Part shown: positions 52,707 through 61,875 of the stretch, one piece after another | How positions within the stretch are numbered: position 1 is the first letter of the stretch | How the letters are laid out: the number at the start of each line of letters is the position of its first letter | From: Thiosocius sp963753845 | Lineage (GTDB): Bacteria; Pseudomonadota; Gammaproteobacteria; Chromatiales; Chromatiaceae | Direction of reading: 5' to 3' | DNA length: 64,000 bases | Assembly (NCBI GenBank): GCA_963753845.1 | Contig: CAVWEI010000017.1 | Location: forward strand, 248,001 to 312,000 | Translations under genes and position numbers: made by a program | Notes under the pieces: generated by a model | Databases searched by the model: none | The model's input: the letters and a program-made list of their open reading frames with translations, nothing else | What the model was told of the DNA's origin: nothing

Positions 52707-53098
52707 CCTGCCTGCCCCTTACGATATTCGACGAGATACGGCTGAATATCGAAGTATTCGTTTCGCGACTGCACTTCGAAAAGCACGCGTCTGCCCGGAT
52801 CCCGATCGCAAATCAGGATGCCGTCACGCAATACACGGTGTACGAGATCGGGACCGGCGTGGTTGAGAACAACCAGGTCGATGCCGGTAGACAGGGCCTT
52901 TTCGATCTTGTCCTGTAACCTGGATACGGGGCCAAGCAGCGTACGCGGTGGTGGCGAGTCGAACAGAACGGCGATATCCACATCGCTCGCGAGTCCCTGT
53001 TCACCCCGCGCCACGCTGCCGAACAGGTAGGCGCAGATCACCGACAGCTCCGTGGTAAAGAGCCCGGTCAGGGTTTCAATGGCCTTGTCGCGATCCAT
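52703..53098 (-). CDS. mntA: MntA-type nucleotidyltransferase antitoxin
   Basis: A 131-residue minimal nucleotidyltransferase. The motif GSVARGEQGLASDVDIAV (Gly27, Ser28 then Asp39 and Asp41) matches the GSx10DxD signature of MntA, which transfers AMP to HepT and so disarms it. The final third is helical (LVHRVLRDGILICDRD). It overlaps hepT by four bases, giving fixed stoichiometry. The pair sits between the epimerase and rmlD genes, on the same strand, and is probably a recent insertion in that cluster (inference). Confidence 0.92.
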   Translation of the reverse strand: MDRDKAIETLTGLFTTELSVICAYLFGSVARGEQGLASDVDIAVLFDSPPPRTLLGPVSRLQDKIEKALSTGIDLVVLNHAGPDLVHRVLRDGILICDRDPGRRVLFEVQSRNEYFDIQPYLVEYRKGQAG

Positions 53099-53202
53099 CT
53101 TGTGAGTATAAACCGATCATCTGTCCGCGGGCGCCAGACGCATCCTGCAATTCCCTTTAAGGCCGCCACTCCTGTCGGCTCAATACGCTTCGCGGTTGTG
53201 CG

Positions 53203-54087
53203 CTAGGACGCCAGGCACAGCGCCAGGGCATGCCGCCAGTTCGGCAGGCGTAAGCCGAAGACCGCGGCCAGCCTTTCATTGTCCAGGCGTGAATTGAGTG
53301 GACGCACGGCCGGAGTCGGGTACTCGCTACTCGGGATGGGCAGCAGGCTGGCAGGCTGATCCGGGGGATCGAGTGCCTGGATCGCCTCGGCGAAACCGTG
53401 CCAGGAGGTCTCTCCGGAGTTGCTCATATGGTACAGGCCCCACGGGGTTTGATGCCCGTCACCGCCTGCGGTCCGGGTCTGCTGCGCGATGATCTGGGCG
53501 GTGGCCTCAGCCAGCATGCGGCTCCAGGTGGGCGCGCCGATCTGGTCGGCGACGATCTTCAGCTCGGGACGCTGGCGCATCAGGCGACGCATGGTCAGCA
53601 GGAAGTTGGCACCACGTCCGCCGTATACCCAGGAGGTACGAAAGATCAGGTGACGCTCGCAGGCGGACCGAACCGCCTCTTCACCGGCCAGTTTGCTGGC
53701 CCCGTAGACATTGAGCGGGCCGGGCTTGTCTTCCTCCTGCCAGGGCCTGTCACCACTGCCGTCGAAGACATAGTCGGTCGAGTAGTGCACCAGCATGGCG
53801 CCCAGCCTTTGCGCCTCGCCGGCCAGGACGCCAGGAGCGACCGCATTGATCGCGTGCGCCAGCCCGGGCTCACTCTCCGCTTTGTCCACCGCGGTATAGG
53901 CAGCCGAATTGACGATGATGTCGGGTGCCCGCTCGCGCACAACGCGTCGGATGGCGCCGGCATCGCCGAGATCCATGTCCGCAGCATCCAGTGCGATCAC
54001 CTCGCCCAGGCATGCCAGGGTGCGGCAAAGCTCCCAGCCGACCTGGCCGTTCGCACCGGTCAGCAGGATCCGCGGCCGTGTCGTCAT
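53203..54087 (-). CDS. rmlD: dTDP-4-dehydrorhamnose reductase
   Basis: RmlD carries out the last step of dTDP-L-rhamnose synthesis. The 294-residue enzyme has the NADPH-binding LLTGANGQVGWELCRTLAC, VNSAAYTAVDKAESEPGLAH, STDYVFDGSG and the active-site YGASKLAGE (YxxxK). It ends with the usual RPLNSRLDNERLAAVFG segment. Its start overlaps the rmlC stop by four bases. Together with rmlB, rmlA and rmlC this completes the pathway for a rhamnose-containing surface polysaccharide. Confidence 0.95.
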   Translation of the reverse strand: MTTRPRILLTGANGQVGWELCRTLACLGEVIALDAADMDLGDAGAIRRVVRERAPDIIVNSAAYTAVDKAESEPGLAHAINAVAPGVLAGEAQRLGAMLVHYSTDYVFDGSGDRPWQEEDKPGPLNVYGASKLAGEEAVRSACERHLIFRTSWVYGGRGANFLLTMRRLMRQRPELKIVADQIGAPTWSRMLAEATAQIIAQQTRTAGGDGHQTPWGLYHMSNSGETSWHGFAEAIQALDPPDQPASLLPIPSSEYPTPAVRPLNSRLDNERLAAVFGLRLPNWRHALALCLAS

Positions 54088-54626
54088 GGGTAGGCCTCTG
54101 CATCGCGCAGCAGATCGCCGACCGTGTCCTTGTCCGAAAGGATGGGATCGCCCTCCAGCGGCCAGTCGATGCCGATGGCGGGATCATTCCAGAGCACGCA
54201 ACGCTCGTGCTCCGGGGCATAGCGGTCGCTGGTCTTGTACAGAAAATCCGCAAACTCCGACAAGACCAGGAAGCCGTGTGCGAATCCCGGCGGGACCCAC
54301 ATCATGCGCTGGTTGTCGGCAGACAATTCGTGCCCGGTCCACTGGCCGAAGTGCGGGGATGAACGGCGCATGTCGACGGCCACGTCGAATACCGCACCGC
54401 TGCTCACTCGCACCAGCTTTCCCTGCGGCTGCCGGATCTGGTAGTGCAGACCGCGCAGCACGCCCTTGGCGGAACGCGAGTGGTTGTCCTGCACGAAATC
54501 CGCATCGATACCGAGACCCGTGAAAGTCTCGCGGTTCCAGGTCACCATGAAGAAACCGCGCGCATCACCGAACACCTTCGGCTCGATCAGGAGCACCCCG
54601 GGCAGATTGGTCTGGACGATCTTCAT
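54084..54626 (-). CDS. rmlC: dTDP-4-dehydrorhamnose 3,5-epimerase
   Basis: RmlC inverts C3 and C5 of dTDP-4-keto-6-deoxyglucose. From the ATG at 54624-54626 the 180-residue cupin begins MKIVQTNLPGVLLIEPKVFG. Catalytic residues are in KGVLRGLHYQ (His) and VAVDMRRSSPHFGQWTG; the conserved WVPPGFAHGFLVLSE lies near the middle. The start overlaps the rmlA stop by one base (TGATG). A longer frame to 54884 lies within rmlA and is not real. Confidence 0.95.
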   Translation of the reverse strand: MKIVQTNLPGVLLIEPKVFGDARGFFMVTWNRETFTGLGIDADFVQDNHSRSAKGVLRGLHYQIRQPQGKLVRVSSGAVFDVAVDMRRSSPHFGQWTGHELSADNQRMMWVPPGFAHGFLVLSEFADFLYKTSDRYAPEHERCVLWNDPAIGIDWPLEGDPILSDKDTVGDLLRDAEAYP

Positions 54627-55507
54627 CAGAATACCCTGTCTTCGAGCATGGCCAGCAGATATTGGCCATAGGCGTTTTTCTTCAATGGTGCGGCCAGACG
54701 TTCGACATGCTCGGCATTGATATAGCCCTGACGGTAGGCAATCTCTTCCGGGCAGGCGATCTTCAGGCCCTGGCGTTTTTCGATGGTCTCGATGAACTGG
54801 CTGGCCTCGAGCAACGACTCGTGGGTACCCGTGTCCAACCAGGCCATGCCGCGCCCCATCATGGAGACATTGAGTTCCCCCCACGCCATGTACTGCCGGT
54901 TTACGTCGGTGATCTCGAGCTCGCCGCGTGCCGAGGGCGCCATGTTGCGGGCGATGTCGATCACGCGTGGATCGTAGAAATACAGGCCTGTGACCGCGTA
55001 GTTCGACTTCGGTGTGCTGGGCTTTTCCTCGAGGCTGATTGCACGGCCCTCCTCATCGAACTCGACCACACCGTAGCGCTCCGGGTCGTGCACCCGGTAG
55101 GCGAACACTGTCGCGCCGCTGGCCTGATCGGTGGCGGCGCGCAGATCGTGCGCCATGTCGTGGCCGTAAAAGATATTGTCGCCCAGCACCAGGGCCGATG
55201 GGTCGTCGCCGACAAAATCGGCGCCAATGATGAACGCCTGGGCGAGACCGTCCGGGCTGGGCTGAACCGCGTACCGGAGCTCGAGGCCCCATTGGCTGCC
55301 GTCACCGAGCAGTTGCTCGAAACGTGGCGTGTCCTGTGGGGTGGAGATGACGAGGATCTCGCGGATGCCGGCCAGCATCAGCGTGGTCAGCGGGTGGTAG
55401 ATCATCGGCTTGTCGTAGATCGGCAGCAGCTGCTTGGATACCGCCAGGGTGGCCGGATAAAGCCGGGTGCCCGAGCCGCCGGCCAGGATGATGCCCTTGC
55501 GCTTCAT
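54626..55507 (-). CDS. rmlA: Glucose-1-phosphate thymidylyltransferase
   Basis: RmlA makes dTDP-glucose from dTTP and glucose-1-phosphate and is the controlled first step of the pathway. The 293-residue protein from the ATG at 55505-55507 opens MKRKGIILAGGSGTRLYPAT, the nucleotide loop, followed by KPMIYHPLTTLMLAGI, VLGDNIFYGHDM, YGVVEFDEEGRA, EEKPSTPKSNYAVTGLYFYD and GMAWLDTGTH. All match RmlA. It overlaps rmlB by four bases and rmlC by one. Confidence 0.96.
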   Translation of the reverse strand: MKRKGIILAGGSGTRLYPATLAVSKQLLPIYDKPMIYHPLTTLMLAGIREILVISTPQDTPRFEQLLGDGSQWGLELRYAVQPSPDGLAQAFIIGADFVGDDPSALVLGDNIFYGHDMAHDLRAATDQASGATVFAYRVHDPERYGVVEFDEEGRAISLEEKPSTPKSNYAVTGLYFYDPRVIDIARNMAPSARGELEITDVNRQYMAWGELNVSMMGRGMAWLDTGTHESLLEASQFIETIEKRQGLKIACPEEIAYRQGYINAEHVERLAAPLKKNAYGQYLLAMLEDRVF

Positions 55508-56571
55508 GAGCTGCTCCGTGACGTGTAATTGGTATCCAGCCACTTGCGGTATTCGCCGCTGGCGATGTTTTCCACCCAGCCCATGTTGTCGAGATACCAG
55601 CGGACCGTCTTGCGGATGCCGGTTTCGAAGGTCTCGGCCGGCTTCCAGCCCAGCTCGCGGTCGATCTTGCCGGCATCGATCGCATAGCGGCGGTCGTGCC
55701 CGGGACGGTCTTTTACGTAGGTGATCAGCCGCGCATAGGGCCCATCCGCGCTCGGCTGCATCTCGTCGAGCAGGCGACACAGGGTGTGCACGATGTCCAG
55801 GTTGGGCATCTCGTTCCAGCCGCCGATATTGTAGATCTCGCCCACCCTGCCCTTGTCGAGCACGGTGCGGATGGCGGCGCAGTGATCCGAGACGTACAGC
55901 CAGTCGCGCACGTTCATGCCATCGCCATAGATCGGCAACGCCTTTCCCCGGGTCGCATTGAGGATCACCAGCGGTATGAGCTTTTCCGGGAACTGGTAGG
56001 GCCCGTAGTTGTTGGAGCAGTTGGTGGTCAGCACCGGCAGGCCGTAGGTGTGGTGGTAGGACCGCACCAGGTGGTCCGAGGAGGCCTTGCTCGCCGAGTA
56101 GGGGCTGTTGGGGGCGAACGGCGTCTGCTCGGTGAACGCGGCATCGTCGTCACCGAGCGATCCGTAGACCTCGTCGGTGGAGACATGCAGAAAGCGGAAT
56201 GCCGCCTGCTCGTCCGTTGCAAGTTCGCCGCAGTGGGCACGCACCTCTTCCAGCAGGTGGAAGGTGCCGACCACGTTGGTCTGGATGAAATCCTCGGGGC
56301 CGTGGATGGAACGGTCGACGTGGCTTTCGGCCGCAAAGTTGATGATCGCGCGGGGCCTGTGTTCGGCCAGAAGCTTTGCCAGAAGTGCACGGTCGCCGAT
56401 GTCGCCCTGTACGAAGATGTGCCTCGCATCGCCCTGCAGGCTCGCCAGGTTCTCCGGGTTGCCGGCGTAGGTGAGCTTGTCGAGGTTCAGCACCGGCTCG
56501 TCGTTCTCCGCCAGCCAGTCCAGAACAAAATTCGCGCCGATAAAGCCTGCGCCGCCGGTAACAAGGATCAT
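55504..56571 (-). CDS. rmlB: dTDP-glucose 4,6-dehydratase
   Basis: RmlB oxidises and dehydrates dTDP-glucose. The 355-residue enzyme has the NAD motif LVTGGAGFIGANFV, AAESHVDRSIHGPEDFIQTN, VSTDEVYGSLGDDDAAFTE (catalytic DE pair in TDEVYG), YSASKASSDHLVRSY (YxxxK) and TNCSNNYGPYQFPEKLIPL. The four rml genes read rmlB-rmlA-rmlC-rmlD, all overlapping, so one transcript. A REP-like motif lies 45 bases upstream of its start, between it and the small membrane protein gene. Confidence 0.96.
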   Translation of the reverse strand: MILVTGGAGFIGANFVLDWLAENDEPVLNLDKLTYAGNPENLASLQGDARHIFVQGDIGDRALLAKLLAEHRPRAIINFAAESHVDRSIHGPEDFIQTNVVGTFHLLEEVRAHCGELATDEQAAFRFLHVSTDEVYGSLGDDDAAFTEQTPFAPNSPYSASKASSDHLVRSYHHTYGLPVLTTNCSNNYGPYQFPEKLIPLVILNATRGKALPIYGDGMNVRDWLYVSDHCAAIRTVLDKGRVGEIYNIGGWNEMPNLDIVHTLCRLLDEMQPSADGPYARLITYVKDRPGHDRRYAIDAGKIDRELGWKPAETFETGIRKTVRWYLDNMGWVENIASGEYRKWLDTNYTSRSSS

Positions 56572-56615
56572 CTGTGCGTTCTCTTGAGGTTTACTTGCTT
56601 CCGCCAGTGGAAACT

Positions 56616-56628
56616 GGGGTCAGACCCC
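56616..56628. repeat. REP-like motif ggggtcagacccc
   Basis: A copy between rmlB and the small membrane protein gene, followed by cggttttaccgagaccccgg, a partial second arm. It matches copies at 42357 and 42535. Confidence 0.6.
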
Positions 56629-56656
56629 GGTTTTACCGAGACCCCGGTTTTGCGGC

Positions 56657-56839
56657 CTACCTTACAGACATAATCAGCAGCATGACCAGCCCGACCACTG
56701 CGGCCAAGGGCAGCAAGACCGCCTGCCAGTCGCCCTTCTCGGCCTTGGGGCTGTTGGCGGACCAGTGCTTGTACGCCGGCCAAAGCACGAACAGCATCAG
56801 CGCACCCGCCACCAATGCGAGTATCTGCATCCACTCCAT
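56657..56839 (-). CDS. Small two-helix membrane protein
   Basis: A 60-residue product starting at the ATG at 56837-56839 (agggat-type upstream sequence). It has two hydrophobic stretches, MQILALVAGALMLFVLWPAY and AVLLPLAAVVGLVMLLIMSV, joined by a charged loop (KHWSANSPKAEKGDWQ). It lies between rmlB and the Bax-inhibitor-1 homologue, downstream of the latter's terminator. The family is unknown to me. The composition, a start with a possible ribosome site and two clean membrane spans argue for a real gene. Confidence 0.5.
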   Translation of the reverse strand: MEWMQILALVAGALMLFVLWPAYKHWSANSPKAEKGDWQAVLLPLAAVVGLVMLLIMSVR

Positions 56840-56865
56840 TGAGATATCCCTCCGCGTCAGACAGC

Positions 56866-56892
56866 AAAAACCCCGGCACCAGGCCGGGGTTT
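56866..56892 (-). terminator. Rho-independent terminator of the Bax-inhibitor-1 homologue
   Basis: A stem with arms accccggc and gccggggt (loop acca-type) about 21 bases after the stop codon, followed in the minus direction by TTTTTGC. A standard intrinsic terminator. Confidence 0.8.
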
Positions 56893-56912
56893 GTTGGGCC
56901 GGACCGACGTGA

Positions 56913-57584
56913 TCAGTCGTCGCCCCCCATGATCCCGAGGATGCTCAACAGGTTGATGAAGATGTTGAATATGCTCAGGTACAGACCGTAGGTGGCCATG
57001 ATGTAGTTGGTCTCGCCACCGCTGATAATGCGGCTGGTGTCGAACAGGATGAACCCGCTCATTATCAGGATGATGCCGCCCGACAGGGCCAGCGAGAGTG
57101 CCGGCATTTGCAGGAAGATATTGGCGATCATCGCGAGCACCACCACCATCATGCCGGCGAACAGGAAGCCACCCATGAAGCTGAAGTCACGCTTCGAGGT
57201 AAGGGCATAGCCGGACAGGCCCAGGAAGATGATTCCAGTGCCGGCAAAGGCCGTGGCGATCACCTGCGGGCCATTGGGTAGCGCCAGATACATGCTGAGC
57301 ACCGAGCCCAGGCCAAAGCCGAGCAGACCGGTGATCAGGAAGATGACGCCGATTCCCTTCGATGAATTGGCGGTGCGCGGCAGCACGAAGATACCGAGCA
57401 CCATGGCAACGATCACGGAACCAAGGTACGCGATTGGCGGCAGGCCGATTGCCATCGAAATCATAGCGGTTACGGCACTGAAGCCGAGGGTGGCCGAAAG
57501 CAGCATGTAGGTGTTCTTGAGGACCTTGTTGCTGGTTTCAGTCCGCCCGCCACTGTGAGCGATAACATTCTCGTATCGGTTCAT
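56913..57584 (-). CDS. Bax inhibitor-1/YccA family membrane protein
   Basis: A 223-residue protein with about seven membrane helices, as in the BI-1/TMBIM family (YccA in E. coli, which modulates the FtsH protease). The start MNRYENVIAHSGGRTETSNK has aggagg nine bases upstream. Conserved features include NKVLKNTYMLLSATLGFSA at the beginning and the C-terminal LFDTSRIISGGETNYIMATYGLYL with its characteristic acidic residue, followed by NIFINLLSILG. Function is uncertain; ion leak and protease control are reported for relatives. It stands alone. Confidence 0.93.
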   Translation of the reverse strand: MNRYENVIAHSGGRTETSNKVLKNTYMLLSATLGFSAVTAMISMAIGLPPIAYLGSVIVAMVLGIFVLPRTANSSKGIGVIFLITGLLGFGLGSVLSMYLALPNGPQVIATAFAGTGIIFLGLSGYALTSKRDFSFMGGFLFAGMMVVVLAMIANIFLQMPALSLALSGGIILIMSGFILFDTSRIISGGETNYIMATYGLYLSIFNIFINLLSILGIMGGDD

Positions 57585-57759
57585 TGCATGTGCCTCCTGG
57601 GCATTTGACGTTTTCGTGTTGCAAGGTCAGACCGGTACCCGGCCTGAAAGTTTCCGCAAGGATAACCTACAAAGCGAGCCAGTCCAAAGGTAACTTCAAG
57701 CCCTAAAGACAGTTGTCTTATATGGAAATTCCGGTATCCTTCGCCACCGCGCTTGCACC

Positions 57760-57849
57760 GGAGGGGTGGCAGAGCGGTTGAATGCAACGGTCTTGAAAAC
57801 CGTCGTGGGTGAGAGCCCACCCAGGGTTCGAATCCCTGCCCCTCCGCCA
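57760..57849 (+). tRNA. tRNA-Ser (UGA)
   Basis: A 90-base type II tRNA with a long variable arm. It begins GGAGGGGTGGCAGAGCGG, has the anticodon loop CTTGAAA (UGA), a variable stem gtgggt/acccac region and ends CCCCTCCGCCA with encoded CCA. The acceptor stem GGAGGGG/CCCCTCC is perfect. Confidence 0.97.
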
Positions 57850-57854
57850 AATCG

Positions 57855-57882
57855 AAAAAGGGTCCTTTGTGGGGCCCTTTTT
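57855..57882 (+). terminator. Terminator after tRNA-Ser
   Basis: A stem with arms aaaaagggtcc and ggccctttt (one bulge) followed by a T-run, six bases after the tRNA. Typical intrinsic terminator. Confidence 0.75.
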
Positions 57883-58084
57883 GATTTGTGGTGAGTGGTG
57901 GCATCATTACGCAAACGCTGTGTGCATGGGCTGTGCTATCGTTTTCGCCAATCGATTATGGCCCGGGGCGCTCCGATCAGGCTTGATCGCCCGAACGATG
58001 GTGTTCAACAGCGCCCACCCGACTCCCTGCCCGCGTCGGGATTAGGCAGGAATCGGGGTTGGATTTCAAGGATCAAGGGGGGGT

Positions 58085-58465
58085 ATGACCATGCTCGGAT
58101 TCGAACTGACTTTCTGGGACTGGGTGACGTTCGCTACGGCCGGGGCCGCCACCGCGGCCTTTCTGGCTTTCTATGTCTTTATCGCCGGGCTACCCGGCCG
58201 GATCGCAATCGCCCGCAAACATCCGGAGGCGGAAGCGGTAAAGATGCTGGGCTGGGCCGGTTTGCTGCCGACGATCTATCCCTGGGTCCAGGCCTTCATC
58301 TGGGCCTTCAAGCCGACCGACGTCGTCGATATCCGGCGCTTCCCACGCGAGGAGGCCCAGGTGATAGATGAGGAAATCGCTCGTCTGGGTGGAAAACCCA
58401 AGCCGCCCGCCGCCAGCACGTCGGGCAGCACCACGACACCATCCAACAACCGTCCCGAGGATTGA
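58085..58465 (+). CDS. DUF3302 inner-membrane protein (YiaW-like)
   Basis: A 126-residue protein with one strong membrane segment near the start (TAAFLAFYVFIAGLPGRIAI) and another in GLLPTIYPWVQAFIWAF. The order and content match the DUF3302/YiaW family, which is nearly always followed by a YiaV-type membrane fusion protein, as here three bases downstream. The C-terminus is Pro/Ser/Thr-rich. The start may be the ATG at 58085 or the one at 58091; aagggggggt lies just ahead. Function of the pair is not known. Confidence 0.8.
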   Translation: MTMLGFELTFWDWVTFATAGAATAAFLAFYVFIAGLPGRIAIARKHPEAEAVKMLGWAGLLPTIYPWVQAFIWAFKPTDVVDIRRFPREEAQVIDEEIARLGGKPKPPAASTSGSTTTPSNNRPED

Positions 58466-58468
58466 GGC

Positions 58469-59623
58469 ATGTTGTTCGGTTTCGTCCTCCTGTTCGGCTA
58501 TGCCGTTTTGGTATGGCTGGTTTTTTTCAAATTCAAATGGATGAAGTTCAGTATCACGTGGGGCGTCGTCTCCGTGTTCTTTGGCGTTCATCTTCTGATC
58601 ATTTTTTTGATCGGCCTGCGCTTCGTGACCCCCTACTCCACCGAGGCGGTGATGGTCCAGCACACGATCCAGTTGACACCCCGGCTGACGGAGCCGACGC
58701 TCGTCACGGAGGTGCTGGTCGAGCCGAATGTGCCAGTCAAGAAGGGGCAGCCTCTGTTCCAGTTCGACCGCCGTCCCTACCAGTACCAGGTCGACCTGCT
58801 CGAGGCCTCGCTCGCCAAGGCAAAGCAGGACGTGCGCATACTCAAGCTGGATATCGATATCAACGGCGACAAGGTGCTCAAGATCCAGAGCCAGCTGAAG
58901 TACGCGAAACACCAGCAGGACATATACGCAAAGCTCACCAAGGAGGGTGCCATCCGTCAGGACCAGATCGAATACTGGAACGACCAGGTGGACACCTACG
59001 AGGCCGGCCTCAAAGCGGCGCAGGGCGAGGAGGAGCGCGCCCGGTTGCAATATGCCTCTGAGATCAATGGCGTCAACACCTCGGTCGCGACGGTGCAGGC
59101 CAAACTCGATCAGGCCCGCTATTACCTTGACAACACATTGATGGTGGCGCCCGAGGACGGCTACGTCATCAACCTGCAGGTGCGACCCGGCATGGTGGCC
59201 GGCGAGGTGCGCTTCGGGGCCATCGCCTCATTCATCGTCGACGCCGACCGCTATCTGCTGGCGCACTTCTTCCAGGAAAATCTCAAGTACGTAAAGCCCG
59301 GGCAGATGGTGGAGGCGGCGCTCGACCTCTACCCGGGGCAGATCTTCACCGGCAAAGTCGAGGCGATCTGGCAGGGCACCGGGGCCGGGCAGCTGCTTCC
59401 GAGCGGGACGCTGCCAGAGTTTTCTTACGTGCCGACAGATGTGCCGCAAGGGCAGTTCGCAGTTGCGATCCAGCTCGACGGCGAGGATCAGTCGAAGTTT
59501 CCGATCGGGACCCAGGGTCGGGCCACGATCTATACCAACCCCAAAAGCGGCTTTGTCATCATGCGCCGGATCGGGATACGAGCCTATACCTGGTTCAACT
59601 GGGTGTACCCGTTCGCGGGCTGA
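58469..59623 (+). CDS. HlyD-family membrane fusion protein (YiaV-like)
   Basis: A 384-residue periplasmic adaptor with two N-terminal membrane segments (FVLLFGYAVLVWLVFFKF and VVSVFFGVHLLIIFLIG), a biotinyl-lipoyl-like half (TLVTEVLVEPNVPVKKGQPL), a long coiled coil (AKQDVRILKLDIDING and on through EEERARLQYASEI), and the second lipoyl half plus beta barrel (VAPEDGYVINLQVRPGMVAG). Together with the DUF3302 gene it likely forms an efflux-type adaptor without its own pump in the neighbourhood. The start has gagg just before. It ends well before serS on the other strand. Confidence 0.9.
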   Translation: MLFGFVLLFGYAVLVWLVFFKFKWMKFSITWGVVSVFFGVHLLIIFLIGLRFVTPYSTEAVMVQHTIQLTPRLTEPTLVTEVLVEPNVPVKKGQPLFQFDRRPYQYQVDLLEASLAKAKQDVRILKLDIDINGDKVLKIQSQLKYAKHQQDIYAKLTKEGAIRQDQIEYWNDQVDTYEAGLKAAQGEEERARLQYASEINGVNTSVATVQAKLDQARYYLDNTLMVAPEDGYVINLQVRPGMVAGEVRFGAIASFIVDADRYLLAHFFQENLKYVKPGQMVEAALDLYPGQIFTGKVEAIWQGTGAGQLLPSGTLPEFSYVPTDVPQGQFAVAIQLDGEDQSKFPIGTQGRATIYTNPKSGFVIMRRIGIRAYTWFNWVYPFAG

Positions 59624-59755
59624 TTCAGGCCGACACCGTCAAGGGTGCAGGTCGACCGATTGTCCGCGTCGGCGCTCGGCAACCTGCACTTCGCTTCCGC
59701 CATCAACCTCGTCCCGCAGAACTCGACTGCTTGCGGATGCCATCCAAACCATGGT

Positions 59756-61034
<1,279 letters not shown>

Positions 61035-61037
61035 GAT

Positions 61038-61346
61038 TCAATCCAGGTTGACTTGGGCAGGCCATGACACGATGTGCCCAGGGCCGACCATTTCGCTGAG
61101 CAGGGGCAGAACCTCCGCCACCTTTTCGGGACGGTCGAAGAATTCAATGATGACAGGCAGGTCGAGCGAGATATCCAGCAGGCCCGCCTCGTGTATGTGG
61201 CCCGACTGGCCGAAACCGGCGATACCACGGAATGCAGTCACACCGGTCACCCGGTGGTCACGGTGCAGCATGTCGATGATCTTCCGGTGCTGGTGCCCCG
61301 CCTCGCTGCAGTAGATGCGCACCAGGGTGACTTCACTTTGCTTCAT
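61038..61346 (-). CDS. DUF190 family protein
   Basis: A 102-residue protein of the DUF190 family, a small ferredoxin-fold-like protein often next to crcB. It starts MKQSEVTLVRIYCSEAGHQH at the ATG at 61344-61346, which overlaps the crcB stop by four bases. The core GVTAFRGIAGFGQSGHIHEA is the family signature. It lies between crcB and serS (three bases before the serS start). Family function is unclear; GlnB-like folding has been proposed. Confidence 0.9.
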   Translation of the reverse strand: MKQSEVTLVRIYCSEAGHQHRKIIDMLHRDHRVTGVTAFRGIAGFGQSGHIHEAGLLDISLDLPVIIEFFDRPEKVAEVLPLLSEMVGPGHIVSWPAQVNLD

Positions 61347-61747
61347 AGTTGCCTCGCTGCCATCACGCCGACAAAGGCCGCGCTGACGCAGGCGAGCACG
61401 CTGATCAGCATGTTGGCGGCAGCCTTTGCATAATCGGCCTGTTCCAGCAGGTTCAGGGTCTCGATCGAAAAGGTCGAGAATGTGGTGAAGGCGCCGAGCA
61501 GGCCGACCAGGGCGAAGGCCCGCCATTCGCCGCCGATCAAAAGCCGCTCGATCATCAGGATATACAGGAACCCCATCAGCAGGGAGCCAAGCACGTTGAC
61601 CGCCAGGGTGCCATAGGGAAACCCCCGCCCGAGCAGCGCATAGACACCATTGGACATCCAGAAGCGCATCAGCGCGCCGATGGCGCCCCCGGCTGCAATG
61701 GCAAGAGTCTGGTTCAAAACGCGGCCCGGAGTAATCAAAGCGGGCAT
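61343..61747 (-). CDS. crcB: Fluoride ion channel CrcB (Fluc)
   Basis: CrcB exports fluoride through the inner membrane as a dual-topology dimer. The 134-residue protein has four helices with the signature GGAIGALMRFWMSNGVYAL and the phenylalanine box GAFTTFSTFSIETLNLLE. The start is set at the ATG at 61745-61747; an in-frame TTG at 61717 gives the tighter opening LNQTLAIAAGGAIG and may be the true one. I saw no fluoride riboswitch upstream. The order rarA-crcB-(DUF190)-serS is typical in Gammaproteobacteria. Confidence 0.93.
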   Translation of the reverse strand: MPALITPGRVLNQTLAIAAGGAIGALMRFWMSNGVYALLGRGFPYGTLAVNVLGSLLMGFLYILMIERLLIGGEWRAFALVGLLGAFTTFSTFSIETLNLLEQADYAKAAANMLISVLACVSAAFVGVMAARQL

Positions 61748-61875
61748 TCTACAAAAAGCGCGCCTGCGGCTACAGCGGTAATCCCGTTCCAAAGGACGAC
61801 TTTCTGCCGTCGAGGCGGGGCGCAATGGGCAAGCCGCATACATCGGGGTGGCCCAATATGCCGAGCTGTTGCGCC

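Noticed and set aside
61748..61875. Fluoride riboswitch before crcB
   Set aside because: I looked for the conserved fluoride-riboswitch layout in the upstream spacer and did not find it.
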